Positions 11,836-24,076 of a stretch of 64,000 nt of DNA are shown piece after piece. Within the stretch, counting starts at the first letter, position 1, and every line of letters begins with the position of its first letter. The DNA comes from Strongylocentrotus droebachiensis (Eukaryota; Echinodermata; Echinoidea; Camarodonta; Strongylocentrotidae): assembly GCA_035222895.1 (NCBI GenBank), contig JAVYIG010002758.1, forward strand, positions 159,001-223,000, read 5' to 3'. Position numbers and translations under genes: made by a program. The notes under the pieces are model-generated. The model did not search any database and was not told the DNA's origin. It saw nothing but the letters and a program-made list of their open reading frames with translations.

Positions 11836-12011
11836 ACAAAGATGTGGTCATTCCAGAGAGGTGGTCTTTCTTTACAGGTTGCCACCACAGCATGCTTAAA
11901 AGGTGTACCGATAATGTAATCACAGGTGCTTAACATAATAATGGATGCCTTGTTTCACACACAAAAACGTGGTCGTTATAGACAGGTGGTCACTAAAGCA
12001 GGCTTGACCGT
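11836..12011. mobile_element. Eroded relative of the TA-flanked MITE at 33593-33759
   Basis: The right part (GACAGGTGGTCACTAAAGCA then GGCTTGACCGTC) closely matches the right end of the 33593-33759 element. The left part keeps TGTGGTCATTCCAGAGAGG and TTTACAGGTTGC but its outer TIR is decayed. No clean TA duplication survives. Confidence 0.6.
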
Positions 12012-12061
12012 CTCCTTTTCATTGCACCTACCTGTACATACTTAGAGTCTAGGTTTATTAT

Positions 12062-12116
12062 AAGTGTCTCTGCTAAGTAAATATTAAGTTAACACTTTGT
12101 CTCTTGCAGGCAGACA
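12062..12116. repeat. Possible decayed foldback-family remnant
   Basis: GTGTCTCTGCTAAGT, AAGTTAACACTTTG and GCAGGCAGACAATA show spacing and words like the AGCCAGAAGGG family, but the core is lost. The call rests on weak similarity. Confidence 0.3.
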
Positions 12117-12183
12117 ATAAAATCACAAGTGCAGACAAATTGCCCACATTATGAAGATTAATGGATTAAACAAAGTCCTTAAC

Positions 12184-12570
12184 CCGCCTGAGTACTAACA
12201 TGCCTCCTACTTGTAACCCTAAATGAACCAAAGGGAAGCAAATTACATCTCATATACTTCTAAATTTTACTCCATACCCCCCCCCCCCCAAAAAAAAAAA
12301 AGGGGGGGGGGGGGGGTGACATAGCATAGGAGAGAATGAAACTCCTGGACTAGTAGAGTATGTCATGAACTTGTTGTAAAGGGGACCGTCTGAGGACTAA
12401 CATGCCTCCTACTTGTAACCCTAAATGAACCAAAAGGAAGCAATTACGTCTCATAATTTCTAAATTTTACTCCACCCCCCCCCAAAAAAAAAGGGGGTGT
12501 CATAGCATAGCAGACGATGAAACTCGTGGACCAGTAGAGTTTGTCATGAATTTGTTGTCAAGGGCATGAC
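12184..12570. repeat. Tandem duplication of about 200 bp, each unit with a C-A-G homopolymer block
   Basis: Two units begin at CCGCCTGAG (12184) and CCGTCTGAG (12386) and share ACTAACATGCCTCCTACTTG and later GTCATGAA-TTGTTGT. Each contains a run of C, then A, then G (about 12, 12 and 16 in unit 1; 9, 9 and 5 in unit 2). The C and G runs can pair around an A loop. The blocks differ in length between units, as expected for slippage. Confidence 0.9.
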
Positions 12571-12930
12571 TATAACAAATAAAAGAATACAAGAATGCAC
12601 CTGTTTGTTATTATCTCCCTGTCTCTTCATCATCAAGCAAGGTGCTATTTGTTCAATCAGTCACTTACATCTTTTTGTCACCAAAGGACAATGTACATAA
12701 GCTCTTCTTTCTGTAATCAGTGTTTTAACAACTCTACAACTCTGTCCTTTGTATCCTCACTCTCCTTTTTTTATGAGGCAAACACAGCTGGCATGAGTGG
12801 ATATGAGAGCAAAAGGTTATGTGGTAACTGTATTTGTAGCTCTATGTGGGTATCCACTGGATATTTACAGTTAAGAACTAAGTTTTTCATACCATTCTAC
12901 AGGTGTGATGTTAGTTGTGTTTTTTTTTAA

Positions 12931-13307
12931 AGGGATCCGGTAACTTTGTCTCAGATTCTGAAAAGAATCCTGGATTTAGCTCATGCTGCAATGATAATTA
13001 TAAACCTTTAGGTCAGTCAGAAACCCCATGACTTTTACAAGCCGATCGCCTGTCTGATTATCAAGATATTTATGATTGGAATTACAAATTTTGAAAACCG
13101 TTTGCTAAATAGTTTTCATAACACTACAGTCTATTGGGGATAACGAGTACGGTAAAACCGGTCACTCAAAGATTTTACTTTTTTGAGGCACTTCTTGATC
13201 ATATTGAAGCGCGATTTTCTTTTAGGGCTTCAATATTACACCATATCACAGACACTGATAACACGTAGGGTCGTGCATCTCAGATTTAACATTGTTAAAC
13301 GATCCCT
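12931..13307. mobile_element. Non-autonomous DNA transposon (MITE), TTAA-flanked, copy A
   Basis: Starts AGGGATCCGGTAAC and ends GTTAAACGATCCCT, with TTAA directly outside both ends (12927-12930 and 13308-13311). The interior aligns along its whole length with 45681-46047, for example GATTTAGCTCATGCTGCAAT and CGCCTGTCTGATTATCAA. Two copies with matching ends define the family. The TTAA flank suggests piggyBac-type mobilisation, but no transposase is present to confirm it. Confidence 0.85.
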
Positions 13308-13311
13308 TTAA

Positions 13312-14781
13312 CTCAAGAATGAAAGGTGGACTGGTTGAATTAGGGCCTTTGCTGAATACTTTTAGATGTAAACTTTAATATGTCGCATTCTCAAGAAATA
13401 TAAATCAGGACAAATCAATTTTTATCATACTTATAATGATTTAGTTGTTAAATGTATATCTCTATCTCTAGAGGGAACAACCTAAAGTTCTATTATAATA
13501 CTCATGCTACCCCTAACCCCAAGCCTAATATAATACCCAACTGCAATCCTAACCCTGTATCCATGACAACAACAAAAGCCTGAAGCAATTGACACTGGAG
13601 CATATATCTGAACCATTTTCTATTGAAGAAAAGTAACAAGCATGTGTCGCTTTTTTATAAGAAGAGGTTGTCTGTTTGAATCCACAAGGACATTAACTCA
13701 TATACTTAAAAACGGAATAACCTTCCTTCCTTCAAGGTTTGAACTGATGCCCTAAAACTTCAAAAGAAAGGATCTCCTGGAATACACCTATTTCAGAGAA
13801 AAGGATCGAAGGGGATAGGAAGTAATGAAGTCCATTTTATTCTTCAATATAAAAGGGTTAAAATTTGTAAAGAAGGTCGGCTGAAAGTCAAGTCAAGGAG
13901 CCACTCAATGTAGTGATCTGAGATTTAAAACTACCTCCAACATTTTGCTTATTTGAGCAAGCTGGATAAAATGATGCACTCCGGATAGCATAATCTCTCC
14001 TAACTTTGATGATTTTCTGGATTTTCCCCACTTTGGAAATCCTAAAACATGTCACTGTTTGATACTTGACAGAAAATAACACCATCGGCAAAATCTAGGA
14101 TGGTGACATATCAGTGACAAATCCCGAAGAAATGTTCAATAACCAGTGAAACACCATCTTCTGCGAATAGCTATTATTCTGATCTCCTTCTAATCCATTC
14201 AAGAAAGACCGACAGCCTCATTCTCACTACGAAAACATACTCAGCAACGCAAGTGTTTTATAGCTGGGGGGTTGACACAGTTTCGGATTCAGTTAGCAAC
14301 CTATATTTCCCTTGTGGTATTGATCCGTGCATATCATACCATGCAACCCTCATTCTGTCTGCTTGTCTCGTGGGGGCACCGTATGATTGTACGACTCGGC
14401 CCGTATTACGCATACTTAGCGTATTCTCCGATATCTCTGTGCAGGGTGATAATATTTGCGGTTTATTAGAGATATGGGTCAGAGATATTTACACTAGGTG
14501 ATTGAAGAAAGACTGAGGAATAGCAGTGAGGAAGTCATATAGTGGTCATAGAATGGGGGAATTATTTTGCATTATTTTATTTAGTTTATGTTCATGTGAA
14601 TTGTCAGTACAACACAAGTGAACAGTGGAAAGGAGAAGCATTATCATTCTCAGGTTTTCATTTTCCAATTAATTACACCTATCCTCATATTTAATCCTTC
14701 ATTTTTTCACACTTTCTCTCTGTCTACTTTTTCATCTCCTTGCTTTCCATCATATCTTTCTTCTTATTTTGAGCCATAAAA
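13312..14781. other. Unique DNA; one ambiguous open region
   Basis: Between 14253 and 14501 two overlapping plus-strand frames stay open in less AT-rich sequence (82 and 65 residues, one hydrophobic). Neither shows a recognisable family motif or good splice sites. A short CCCTAACCCC-like stretch is at about 13508-13556. An isolated TTGAATCCACAAGGACATTA near 13675 may be a half copy of the foldback family. Confidence 0.4.
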
Positions 14782-15070
14782 TTGTTTAATTCTTATATCC
14801 TCCTCCTCCTTCTTCTTCCCCCCTCTCTCTATCTCTCCCTCCCTCCCCCTCTCTCTCTCTCTCTCTCTCTTCCTCCTCCTCCTCCTCCCTCCTCCTCCTC
14901 TTCTTCTCTTCCTTCTCTTTTGTCATCTCGCTCTGCTCTTCCTCCTACTTTCTCTACCCTATATAATATATCACCACCTCCATATCTTCTTCTGTTCCCC
15001 CTCATGCCCTGCCCTCCTCCTTTTTTCTCTCATTAAAAAAAAACTTCTTCTTCCCCTTCTTCTCTATCTT
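14782..15070. repeat. CT/TCC-rich pyrimidine microsatellite
   Basis: Long CT, TCC and TTC runs with almost no purine on the plus strand. The Ser/Leu/Pro read across it is not a gene. Confidence 0.9.
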
Positions 15071-15475
15071 TTACATTTATCTTCAGTTCTGTCTCACTTT
15101 ATATCCGAGTTAATTGATTTGTTTCAACTACACGGTTCAACATCCAACTGTCTTCACCAGCTCCCGCAGCTTACAGGCAAAGCCTGCTCTGTTTCATCAC
15201 ACTCTTACATGGAGTGATCACTCATTCTCGCTTATTGACAGCTATTCAATCAGACTTGACAGCTTTTCAGGGAAGGAATTCTTCTCATTTAAACATGAGC
15301 TAGGAAAAGATGAGGTTTTTCTCTCGGGTGAACACATTAGCTAATGTGAAATGTAGACATAAATACGACTTGCTTAAAAAGCAAGATGGGTAAACTTTGG
15401 TGCTTCTACAAAGGTCTTATGAATTATCTGTATGACATTTGCAGTACTATTTCACCTAATACTGGTAGGTATATA
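15071..15475. other. Unique DNA
   Basis: No gene supported. A 76-residue plus-strand read (15114-15344) has moderate base composition but no recognisable motif. Confidence 0.4.
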
Positions 15476-15560
15476 TTGTCTGTTTGGAGCCGGAAGGGCA
15501 TTAACTCATATGTTCTTTAACAGATAGTTAACAGCATTCTGGCTCTAAATAGATGATATT
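15476..15560. repeat. AGCCAGAAGGG foldback family, best-preserved copy
   Basis: The left arm reads TTGTCTGTTTGGAGCCGGAA, then GGGCATTAACTCAT. The right arm reads GTTAACAGCATTCTGGCTCT, then AAATAGATGATATT. The arms pair over most of about 35 bases. Copies elsewhere share the arms, while the loops vary. Confidence 0.8.
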
Positions 15561-15591
15561 ATACTACCCCTATCCTAATATAATCTACTGA

Positions 15592-15655
15592 GAAAGGTAT
15601 TAACTCCATGTAAAAGTATATGCCTTAACACTTTCTATCTCTCAGCTGACAATAT
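15592..15655. repeat. Decayed foldback-family copy
   Basis: GAGAAAGGTATTAACTCCATG and GCCTTAACACTTTCTATCTC form a shorter version of the same palindrome, 30 bases beyond the copy at 15476-15560. Confidence 0.45.
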
Positions 15656-16254
15656 TTTTGTTCTGCCTTATTATATTCCTGCCTTTGGCATTTTAGGCAC
15701 ATCTGAAGTCATTCATTAAAAAACACCAGGTCCAAAATATTCTTCACTCCCTGATCACATATTTACAAAAGTATATTAATAATGATGGTTTTGCCATGTC
15801 TGATCCATTACCTCCCACTATATCTCTCCTCATAATTACCCTCATCAATTCATCAGTGTGATTGCATTATTGGTTTTCACATATGTAGACATATTTACAT
15901 CTCAAACATGCTGACATATTTCAAAATTGGATTGCAACAATCCATTATCTACGAAAATTAATGGGCAGTTGGAGTAATTATTTTTATAATTCTTCTTTAT
16001 GGCATTAATATAAAATAAAGCTGTTGCAGAAAGCTAATTTTGATTTCAAATCTCAATTGCACATTATTGTCTGTCTTGGTTCAACACTTCACTTGCTATT
16101 CCCTAATCTTTATATACCTCAAGCAAAAATACAATTTTTTTAAAAATCTAGATCTCAAACTAGCCGTTTGATGATGGTTTCACCTTTGTGACGGACCTCT
16201 ATTGATTTTGAAAACAAACATTACATACAAAATCAATGTAATCTACCTTCTTCT
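15656..16254. other. Unique AT-rich DNA
   Basis: No feature recognised. Confidence 0.5.
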
Positions 16255-16335
16255 AAATAAGAGACTAAAGAGAGGAGACAGAGAGAGAACGAGAAAGAGA
16301 GAGAGAGAGAGAGAGAAAAAAAAAGAAAGATAAAG
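16255..16335. repeat. (GA)n microsatellite
   Basis: GAGA run with an AAAAAAAGAAAG tail. A second, shorter GA run lies at about 16527-16568. Confidence 0.9.
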
Positions 16336-16568
16336 AGTGGGAAAAATATGATAGAGAGGACAAGGGAAATATTGAGAAGGGGGATAAACAAAGGTGAAAA
16401 TGGATAAACAGATAAACTGCATAGAATCATGAAAATGATACAGTCAGGTATCATTTCTGTCTGTACACCACTAGACATTTCTTATTATGCAGCAGACTTA
16501 AAATGTCCAACATAATTATTATCTGAGAGAAGAGAGAGGGGGAGGGAAAGAGAGAGAGAGAGAGAGGG

Positions 16569-18984
16569 AAATTTCTTGAAGCAGACTTTAATGTTATAGT
16601 CGCAGATCAAATGTCACATACATTTAAAAGCAGAATGTAGATGCTTTTCTTAGAATATTGCGGCACGCCACAGCCAAAACAACCCTTTTATGCTCGTCTC
16701 ATCGCTAAAACTGCCCAACATATTATCATGCCCCACTCCTTCAAAGCTTCAACTGCTATCGTATACTCGTATCTCATATATTCCCCATTATCAAATATTA
16801 GAAATGGACTCTACTCTTTGAATTGAAAGACCTTGCATCTTCCATTCATACAATCATGACTGCTCCTTATCCTTAAGAATTCACAATTTTTCATTCATCA
16901 CTTTCAAGGAGGGTACGTTAGGAAAAGACCCATTTCTTTGGATTGTGCAGTCAGAGAGAGAAACAAATATTATGAAAAACTGTTTCTCTGGAGTATGCAT
17001 TAGTGGAAAATAAAGGGCAGCCAGAGACGACATTTATTCTCGTCTTCAACTTTTTTTGATTATTGCCATGGGATTGGTGTTTGCTGCCCGATGTGGGTCA
17101 TCGGCTCTTTCATCGGGGTTTCTTCTAGAAATGATACCAGGTGAAAGCGGTCCTAAAGAGATGTGGTATTTTTTCTGGGTTAGATTAAGATGGCCTTTAG
17201 AAGCACACAGGAATGTTTAACGCTGTTGTCATAGCATACGGATGTAGAGTACATCCATTGAGAAAGCTGTTATTAACTTTGAGTAAATAAGATGAAAGGT
17301 AATGTACTTCCCTGGTTCATGGCCAATAAGAGTGTGCAAAATTATAATACATTGTGAGATAATGGTGAAATGGTAGTTAAAAGAAGAGAAAATACAGTTT
17401 CATATAAGTAGGAAAGTATGTTATCACAATTCACAAACGTAAGTGATCATCGGTGATAATCAGTTGTTGTAACTAAACCTGGGTAATAATGTCCTACGTC
17501 CTTTGGAAGCACATAGAGACCAACACAATATTTTATTATTATCATTAATATGACATCACTAATGCACAAGCTTCAAAACATTGATTTCCTAAAATTTGTA
17601 AAATAGGACTGCAATATAATATAGAGTCAAGAAATTAGCAACATACCCAAGAAAATGCCCCTAGTCTCAATTGAGAGCCATTTGCCGTATTGAATGATAT
17701 CACATAAGTAAGCAGTCACACAGTATAATAACCCTTCTCAATGCATGCATCTATGACCTTGCCCTATAGAACTATGTGCATGTTATCGCGTCTTAACTTT
17801 GTACGTGCCAGAGAAACGGTTACATGCATCTTACCTGTGCATTATCACTTTTTGAAAGGAACATTTTTGCACGGTAGGTATGGTAGGTAAGAACGATGCA
17901 CAGTCACATGTTTTAATCTCACCTATTAGATCACCTACACCCTAGAACCTTTTTTTATAATCTATAATTTTGAAGTAACTATCCTTGAATCATTAATGAA
18001 ATTATCTATCTTAGGTCAGTATTAAAAGCAAGTTCCTCTTGCCCAGGTCTCTTATCAATTCAGAGACACCATACCCCAGTGATGCAATAATGTAACATGG
18101 AGGCATGATAGTACGAGACATTGCTTTTAAGATTCATATTTAAATGAAACCTGCTCATCTTGTACTTGCTTTCAACTAGAACAAATTACAATGCACATAT
18201 GTAGACTTTAAGAATACCATGAAACATTTCCAATGAAAATGATTTGCTTTGAGAACATTAGACTCAAGCTTTATGGAAGAAAGCAAAATATTATTTTCAT
18301 GCCAGTGAGCAGAGAGCAGTTTTCTCAGAAAAATGAAATAAAAGTAGGTCAGGAATGTATATTAAATGAAATTAAATTCTGAGAGTGAAAAAATGGCCTC
18401 AATATTTTGTTATACTCACATCCTCTTATCAATCATTGTTTAAAAAAAATAAAGCTATTAACTGAACAGGCATTTTATAACAGTTTATAGGAAACATCTG
18501 CTTCCCGATTCCACAAGTATTTAAAATGGTGAAAGAGCTGATGTAAGTTAGAAAAAGAGACTTTCTTTAGTTCAGGGTCTGTGGCAATGTCTGGATGCAA
18601 TAAAACTGAGAGGTCTCTTACCAATGACTAGACTTTTAAAAAGACTAGATAGCATTTTATCTATTATATCATCATACCTCATTACTAGACTGCATTTTTA
18701 TTTAGTGGAAGGGGAAATTTTGAAATTATTTGCCAATGTTGGTAAATCAAGAGGGCAAGTTTAACAATTACATTCCTATGCTCATGCATCATTTACTGCA
18801 AGCAGAAAGATAATATTGAAAAATATCCCCACAATCAAACCCATCCAAGTCTGAAACAAGACTATATGACATGAGGATAAGATGAGAGCGGTAGAGTGAA
18901 ATGAAATCCTCATTGCAATCATAAAGGTACCTGATACAGTGACTTCAATAATAAACATGAACCCATGCACAACCCCCTTCCTGT
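16569..18984. other. Long unique AT-rich interval
   Basis: About 2.4 kb without repeats of the families seen elsewhere and without a supportable ORF or splice pair. It may be intronic or intergenic; conserved non-coding elements cannot be judged without an alignment. Confidence 0.5.
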
Positions 18985-19560
18985 TACAAACCATCATTCT
19001 CATTCTGACCCACCTCTCATTTCCTTTTCGCTCTTATTGTCTTTCTCCTTGCTTTCCGTTTGCTCTCTCTGTTTTTCTCCATGTTTTATTTTTGCTCTCT
19101 CCTTTTTCTTCCTCGTTTCCTTTTACTCTCTTCCTTTTTCTTGCTATCTCTCTGACCTTTTTCCTCATCCCCATTTGCTCTCTATGTCTTCTTTGTCCCT
19201 TTTGTTCACTAAGTTTTTGTCCTTCTTCTTCTTTCTCTCTCTCCCCATCTTCTCTTCATCTTTCTCCAGATTCCCCTTTCTCTCTCCCCCCATCTTTCTC
19301 CTCATTCCCCTTTTACTCTCTCTCTCTCTCTTCCCCCTCTTTGCCTTTTTGCTCTTTTGTCTTTCTCATTCTCTTTTCAATCTATTTTTCTTCCACCTCA
19401 TTCCTCTACTCACTCTCTTCATCTTTCTCCTCGTTCCCCATTCGATCTCCCTGTCATCCTACCCCATTCCCCTTCTCGCTCTTCTCATCTTTCTCCTCAT
19501 TCTCCTTTTGCTCTCTCTGTCTGTCTCATGCATTCTTCTTGCACCCTTTTCAATCATTGC
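18985..19560. repeat. Degenerate pyrimidine-rich minisatellite
   Basis: About 570 bases of strand-asymmetric C/T sequence in which words such as CTTTCTCCTCATTCCCC and TTTGCTCTCTCTGTC return roughly every 30 to 40 bases. Two frames of 210 and 232 residues stay open only because the tract lacks purines. Confidence 0.85.
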
Positions 19561-20460
19561 TCGGTTTCTAAGCATCCGCTTTGAAATTATTTTCACTGGC
19601 ACCATGGCTATAATTTTCCGGTTTTTGTGCAGGAATTCCTTGACAGCCTTTTTCTTAGGGTGAATTATTGATTAAAATGTGGCTTCTGAAACTGTAACAG
19701 AGAGCACAATTTATGTATCCTATTCCTCCTGTGCAATCTTAAAGGCAAGATTTGACATTCACGATGACTCCAAGTCAGTCCAAATTTATTTGGGCAGAAT
19801 GATTGAGTAGGAAATTCTCATAGAGAAATGTATTGTTTCCAAATGAGATATTTGTAGCTCACACATATTTTTCATGTCATCTTTATTATGTGTGATGTGC
19901 AAAGGCATAAACAATTTGGAAGGTCAGTAAATTAGGATAATTTCTTTTACAAAATAATTTTGGAGTTAAAACTTTTCACCTACAACTTAAGAAAATATGT
20001 TTTACATTCAAAAGGAAATCGTAAAAACAAATGCAAATCAATAATGCTCTCTTTTAAAGAACAATCATATTTAAATTTAAAAATAGATGTTGAAATATGA
20101 GTCCAAAAAGTTATAGGAAACACAACTTGAGATGGGGTGAGGAAAGGAATTCTATCAAAATACCTCTAGTTTTCATACCTCAAGTTTTCATATCTACAGT
20201 TTTAGATGAGCCTAATTTTTGAGTTATTTGTATTATGCATTAAACAGAATCCCTATTACGGTATTCTTTTTCCATCTTACTTATCAGCAGTCACTTCTTT
20301 ATTGCTGTTTTAATATCTTGTTGCAGAATGAACTGAAAACATTTTTAGTACTTACATGATCATGTCCAAATGTTAAAATTTTACCTCTAATTTGTCCTTA
20401 TATATTCACATCTACTATAGACAACCTACCATTCAACAAAGAGGTCATTCTTTAACTCTA
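19561..20460. other. Unique AT-rich DNA
   Basis: No gene or repeat recognised. Confidence 0.5.
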
Positions 20461-20536
20461 TGTTGTGAGCCAGAAGGGTGTTATCTTTGTTTAGATGATA
20501 GGAGTCAATGCCCTTTAAGCTCTCAACTGACACGAT
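20461..20536. repeat. AGCCAGAAGGG foldback family copy
   Basis: GTTGTGAGCCAGAAGGGTG on the left is mirrored by CAATGCCCTTTAAGCTCTCA, then ACTGACA, on the right. Confidence 0.65.
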
Positions 20537-20865
20537 TTCACTGTTACAATAAAATGAAAAAATATTCTGTTATTGAGTAACCTTGGCCTCATGCATATAG
20601 TAAGGTTCTATGCGACAAGCTTAATCGAGTCAATTCAGTTCTTAGTCAGCAATATATATCTCCCTTCTCATATTTATTAACAATAATCACATGATACGTC
20701 AAAGGAGAGTAATTAATGTCATAACCGTCCTTAATAACCTCTCCATTGTATCTGCAATAAATCATGCATAACACCTGTCTCACGGTCCAGTGGCAATTGA
20801 TCTGCGATCAGTGGATCATACACCAGCCAAAGTCCTAACAGTCAACTGTGGACAAAACATTACAC

Positions 20866-21000
20866 CTTACACTACACCTAACCCTAAACCTAACCCTAAA
20901 CCTAACTCTAAACCTAAAACTAAACCTAACACTACACCTAACACTAAACCTAACCCTAAACCTAACACTACAACTAATACTACACCTAACCCTAAACATG
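20866..21000. repeat. Degenerate telomere-like block (CCTAACCCTAAA)n
   Basis: About eleven 12-base periods built from CCTAACCCTAAA, with substitutions such as CCTAACACTACA and CCTAACTCTAAA. The hexamer CCCTAA (TTAGGG on the other strand), the usual animal telomere word, is embedded in it. Both strands stay open as low-complexity peptides, which are not genes. Confidence 0.85.
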
Positions 21001-21197
21001 ACAAAAATACAAATCCCAGCTGTGCCCAGAGCCCTGGCCCGATCATATTTAATAAGCTTTGTAATCCTTGCAGAAAATTGAGCAAATATTGAGTTTCTCT
21101 CCATGCATGGTAACAGGAAATAAAATGTAATCTGGTGAGCTCCTAAATTGTTTGCATTTGTCAGTAATAACTGACATTTACTTTTTTGGAATATAAT

Positions 21198-21268
21198 CGG
21201 TTCGGAGCCTAAATGGCAATTACCTCTGCGTTAAAGAATATGAAAAATGCCATTCTCGCTCCATAAAA
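21198..21268. repeat. Diverged foldback-family copy
   Basis: GGTTCGGAGCCTAAATGGCA, then ATTACCTCTG, faces AAAATGCCATTCTCGCTCC. The shape is the same as AGCCAGAAGGGCATTAAC with several changes in both arms. Confidence 0.5.
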
Positions 21269-22679
21269 GACCACGATGGGTTTTAAATTTTAAGCCTACG
21301 AACACTTTAAAACTTTAACGCTAATAGCAGAAACCAACACACACACACACAAAAAGAAGAAATTAGTGTCACTTGTCACTTAATGCATTTCTGCTGGACA
21401 CACGATAAGGCACGTGCTCCAACAACTCAACTCCTCATCACCAACTAGCTATAATTATAATTTCTTCAATAATACATCTCTCAAAGTTAATTTGACAATA
21501 CTCCACACTAACAGATATACTTCAATGTCCTGACAAGCCTTAATGACCTTTCAACGTGTCTCTAGTATTTCTTGAGTACACTTTTGCCTATTATGTAGAT
21601 TGAGCAGTTACATTTATAAACAAGAAATCCTTGATCAATTGTGTATGATTTATTTTCGTTATGACTCATAAAGATTATATAATGTAAATTTCCATGATGA
21701 TGTATCCATATTGTGCATTAAACAGGCCCTTCAATATAATGTAAGACTCCTCTAAAATAAAGCTAATAATATGAATTTTTGTGCAACATTATATCATCTT
21801 TTATTAGCTATCAAAGAATACAAAAGATAATTAATTGTCTGATTAAACGTATGAAATTTCCATTGCAGAGCTGATCCTATGTGCCTAAACTTCTCAACCC
21901 TACTCCTAATCATATGTATATTTAATATCTTCTCATTACCCATCATATACAGCTCACAAAAGAATGTGCAATGCAGCATCCTTCCTACCTTAATGAGCTC
22001 TAAATTGTGTCTGTGATCATACATACATTATAGCCAAGTATACATCCACCAATCATTTTATGAAAGCACTTATTACATCATATACTGCAGGCTTAGTAGT
22101 CTCTCTCTCTCTCTGTCTCTCTTTTATTTATTGCATGTATGATCTTGTCTTGATCATTTAAGGTCAAATCTTTCCTAATGATCCCTCAGTTGTATTTTTA
22201 GAAACATCATGAATAGAATCATACTTATTATACATCAACTATCAAATGGTATGACCAATATATAATTAGTCCCAATGGACTCATTAGAATTTGCAAAATG
22301 TGAATATAATAAAATATCTAACTAGAATAAGTCCGCGTATGGTACATATTTAGGGACAATAAACAGGGACGAATTCAAACAGATAACCTATGAAATTGGA
22401 TAAGAATTTTAAGCAATGAACTATTTTTTAAGGAATATGGAGACACCAGATAAAGGTAGTTTATTGACATACTTCAGATATTGATCAGATGATCAAACAG
22501 ATGCACATAGATGGATAGAGGGGTAGCTAGGTAGCAGTATAGATACACATAGAATGAACTAATAATATCATATCACAAAAAAGTAAGTTGATAAAAGATA
22601 TGCAAGAGCAAAGAAAAAGTTCAGAATCGAAAGACGATTTTACATTTTATAAGAAGCTTGAGAAGGGTAAAAGAGGAGT
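21269..22679. other. Unique AT-rich DNA
   Basis: Only a short CA run (about 21338-21351) and a CT run (about 22100-22125). No gene supported. Confidence 0.5.
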
Positions 22680-22872
22680 CTGAAAGAGAGAATGAGAGAA
22701 GGGAGAGAGAAGGAAAGAGAGGAGGAGAGAGAGGCGATAGAGGAGATAGAAAGAGAGAAAGAGAGAGAGATAGAGAGAGAGAGAGGGAGAGAGAAGAGGA
22801 AAAAAGGAGGAGAGAGAGATGAGAGGACTAAGAGATAAAGTGTGAGAGGACAAATTGAAAGAAAGAAAAAGT
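22680..22872. repeat. GA-rich purine microsatellite
   Basis: GAGA/GGAGA tract with interruptions. Ser/Leu-rich minus-strand reads of 124 and 68 residues across it are artefacts. Confidence 0.9.
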
Positions 22873-24004
22873 GTGGGGAAAGATAATAATAATATTGAGG
22901 AAATAGAATCATGAATTTAATCAGATATTTTATCATTCCTACTCCAAACACCCCACCCCCCCCCAATACAAAATAGATAAGAGAAACAGAATGAAAGCGT
23001 GACAGGTGGGTCATACAACGGTGCTATCGACCTCATTATCAATCGCTGCTAGCCATTAAATAGTATAAAAAGACTCCTGGGCCGCATTAATACAATTTCA
23101 CACTCTAACACGGTGTGGTCAGATTGACCCAGAGTCGCTGGAATTCTCGAAGTGCAATTTGTCACATTTCAGGATTATGACTCTACTCTCCACCGCCAGT
23201 GATATGTGTACAGTTTCATTAATGACTTTTCATGGAATGCAAAATAGAGGGATTTTTTTTGGCTTAAGGTCAGGAGGCTAAACTCATCCAGAAATATTTT
23301 AGGAATTGTTTCCTATTTCATTTATTACTATTAACGTGCATGTGAATTATGCTGCTTTTTTTACACTGCTTTTCTTGTAAAGGATGGACAAAATATCAAT
23401 CAATTGTATATACTGTAACATGTGGGACAGGAGTTCAAATATATATATATATCACTCTTTTGCTCTCATCGGATGCATTATACTAAATGTATTTGTGGTA
23501 ACACAAACGATACTGTTCTCATATTCATGATCACAAAATAACATATGAGGTATGAGTGTTTCATATTTCAATCCATTCCTTCCCTCTCTCTCTCTTCCCT
23601 TCCCTACCCCTCTTCCCCCCCCCCCTACTGCTCCCTACTCCACACCCCTTCCAGGCGAAGCACTTATTAAACAAGGGCAAGAAAACTACCCCATGTTTTT
23701 GGAATCACATTCGCCCTAACATACCAGGTCCAATTAGCGCCCTGTGTGTTCTTGCATCATACAGAGCAGCATTCTAATTAAGTACTTAACCCTAGGCAAG
23801 TTTACATAATTAATATGTGACGATACAACGTACATACTGCTTTCTTGCCAGCAGTCACGCATATATGATTCATTTTCTCTTCGTCTTTTTACTTCTTCAA
23901 AAATGTGTTGCTTCATGAATACTCTTTCAATACATAGAAATAGTAAAAACTGATATAAAATGTTTTGTGAGATTAAAAATCTTTTCACCATCTTTTATAT
24001 TACC
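22873..24004. other. Unique DNA with a CT tract
   Basis: Includes a C-run at about 22952-22964, an AT run near 23441-23452 and a CT/C-rich tract at 23578-23650. No gene supported. Confidence 0.5.
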
Positions 24005-24076
24005 GGTATCCAAATCCACAAAAAAGATCACTTCATGTTGTTACATTTGGTACACAATTCCATAGATTTGGATACC
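24005..24076. repeat. 72-bp foldback with 12-bp arms
   Basis: GGTATCCAAATC at the left end is perfectly mirrored by GATTTGGATACC at the right end. It could be a tiny MITE; I saw no second copy. Confidence 0.65.

Noticed and set aside
14253-14501. Hydrophobic 65-residue and overlapping 82-residue frames
   Set aside because: Two frames open over the same bases, no family signature, no convincing splice sites.
18939-19663. Two overlapping frames of 210 and 232 residues, the longest in the window
   Set aside because: Open only because the tract is pyrimidine-rich and lacks stop codons; Ser/Leu/Phe/Pro low complexity in both frames.
20790-21104. Pro/Asn/Thr-rich and Arg/Val-rich frames
   Set aside because: By-products of the CCTAACCCTAAA repeat.
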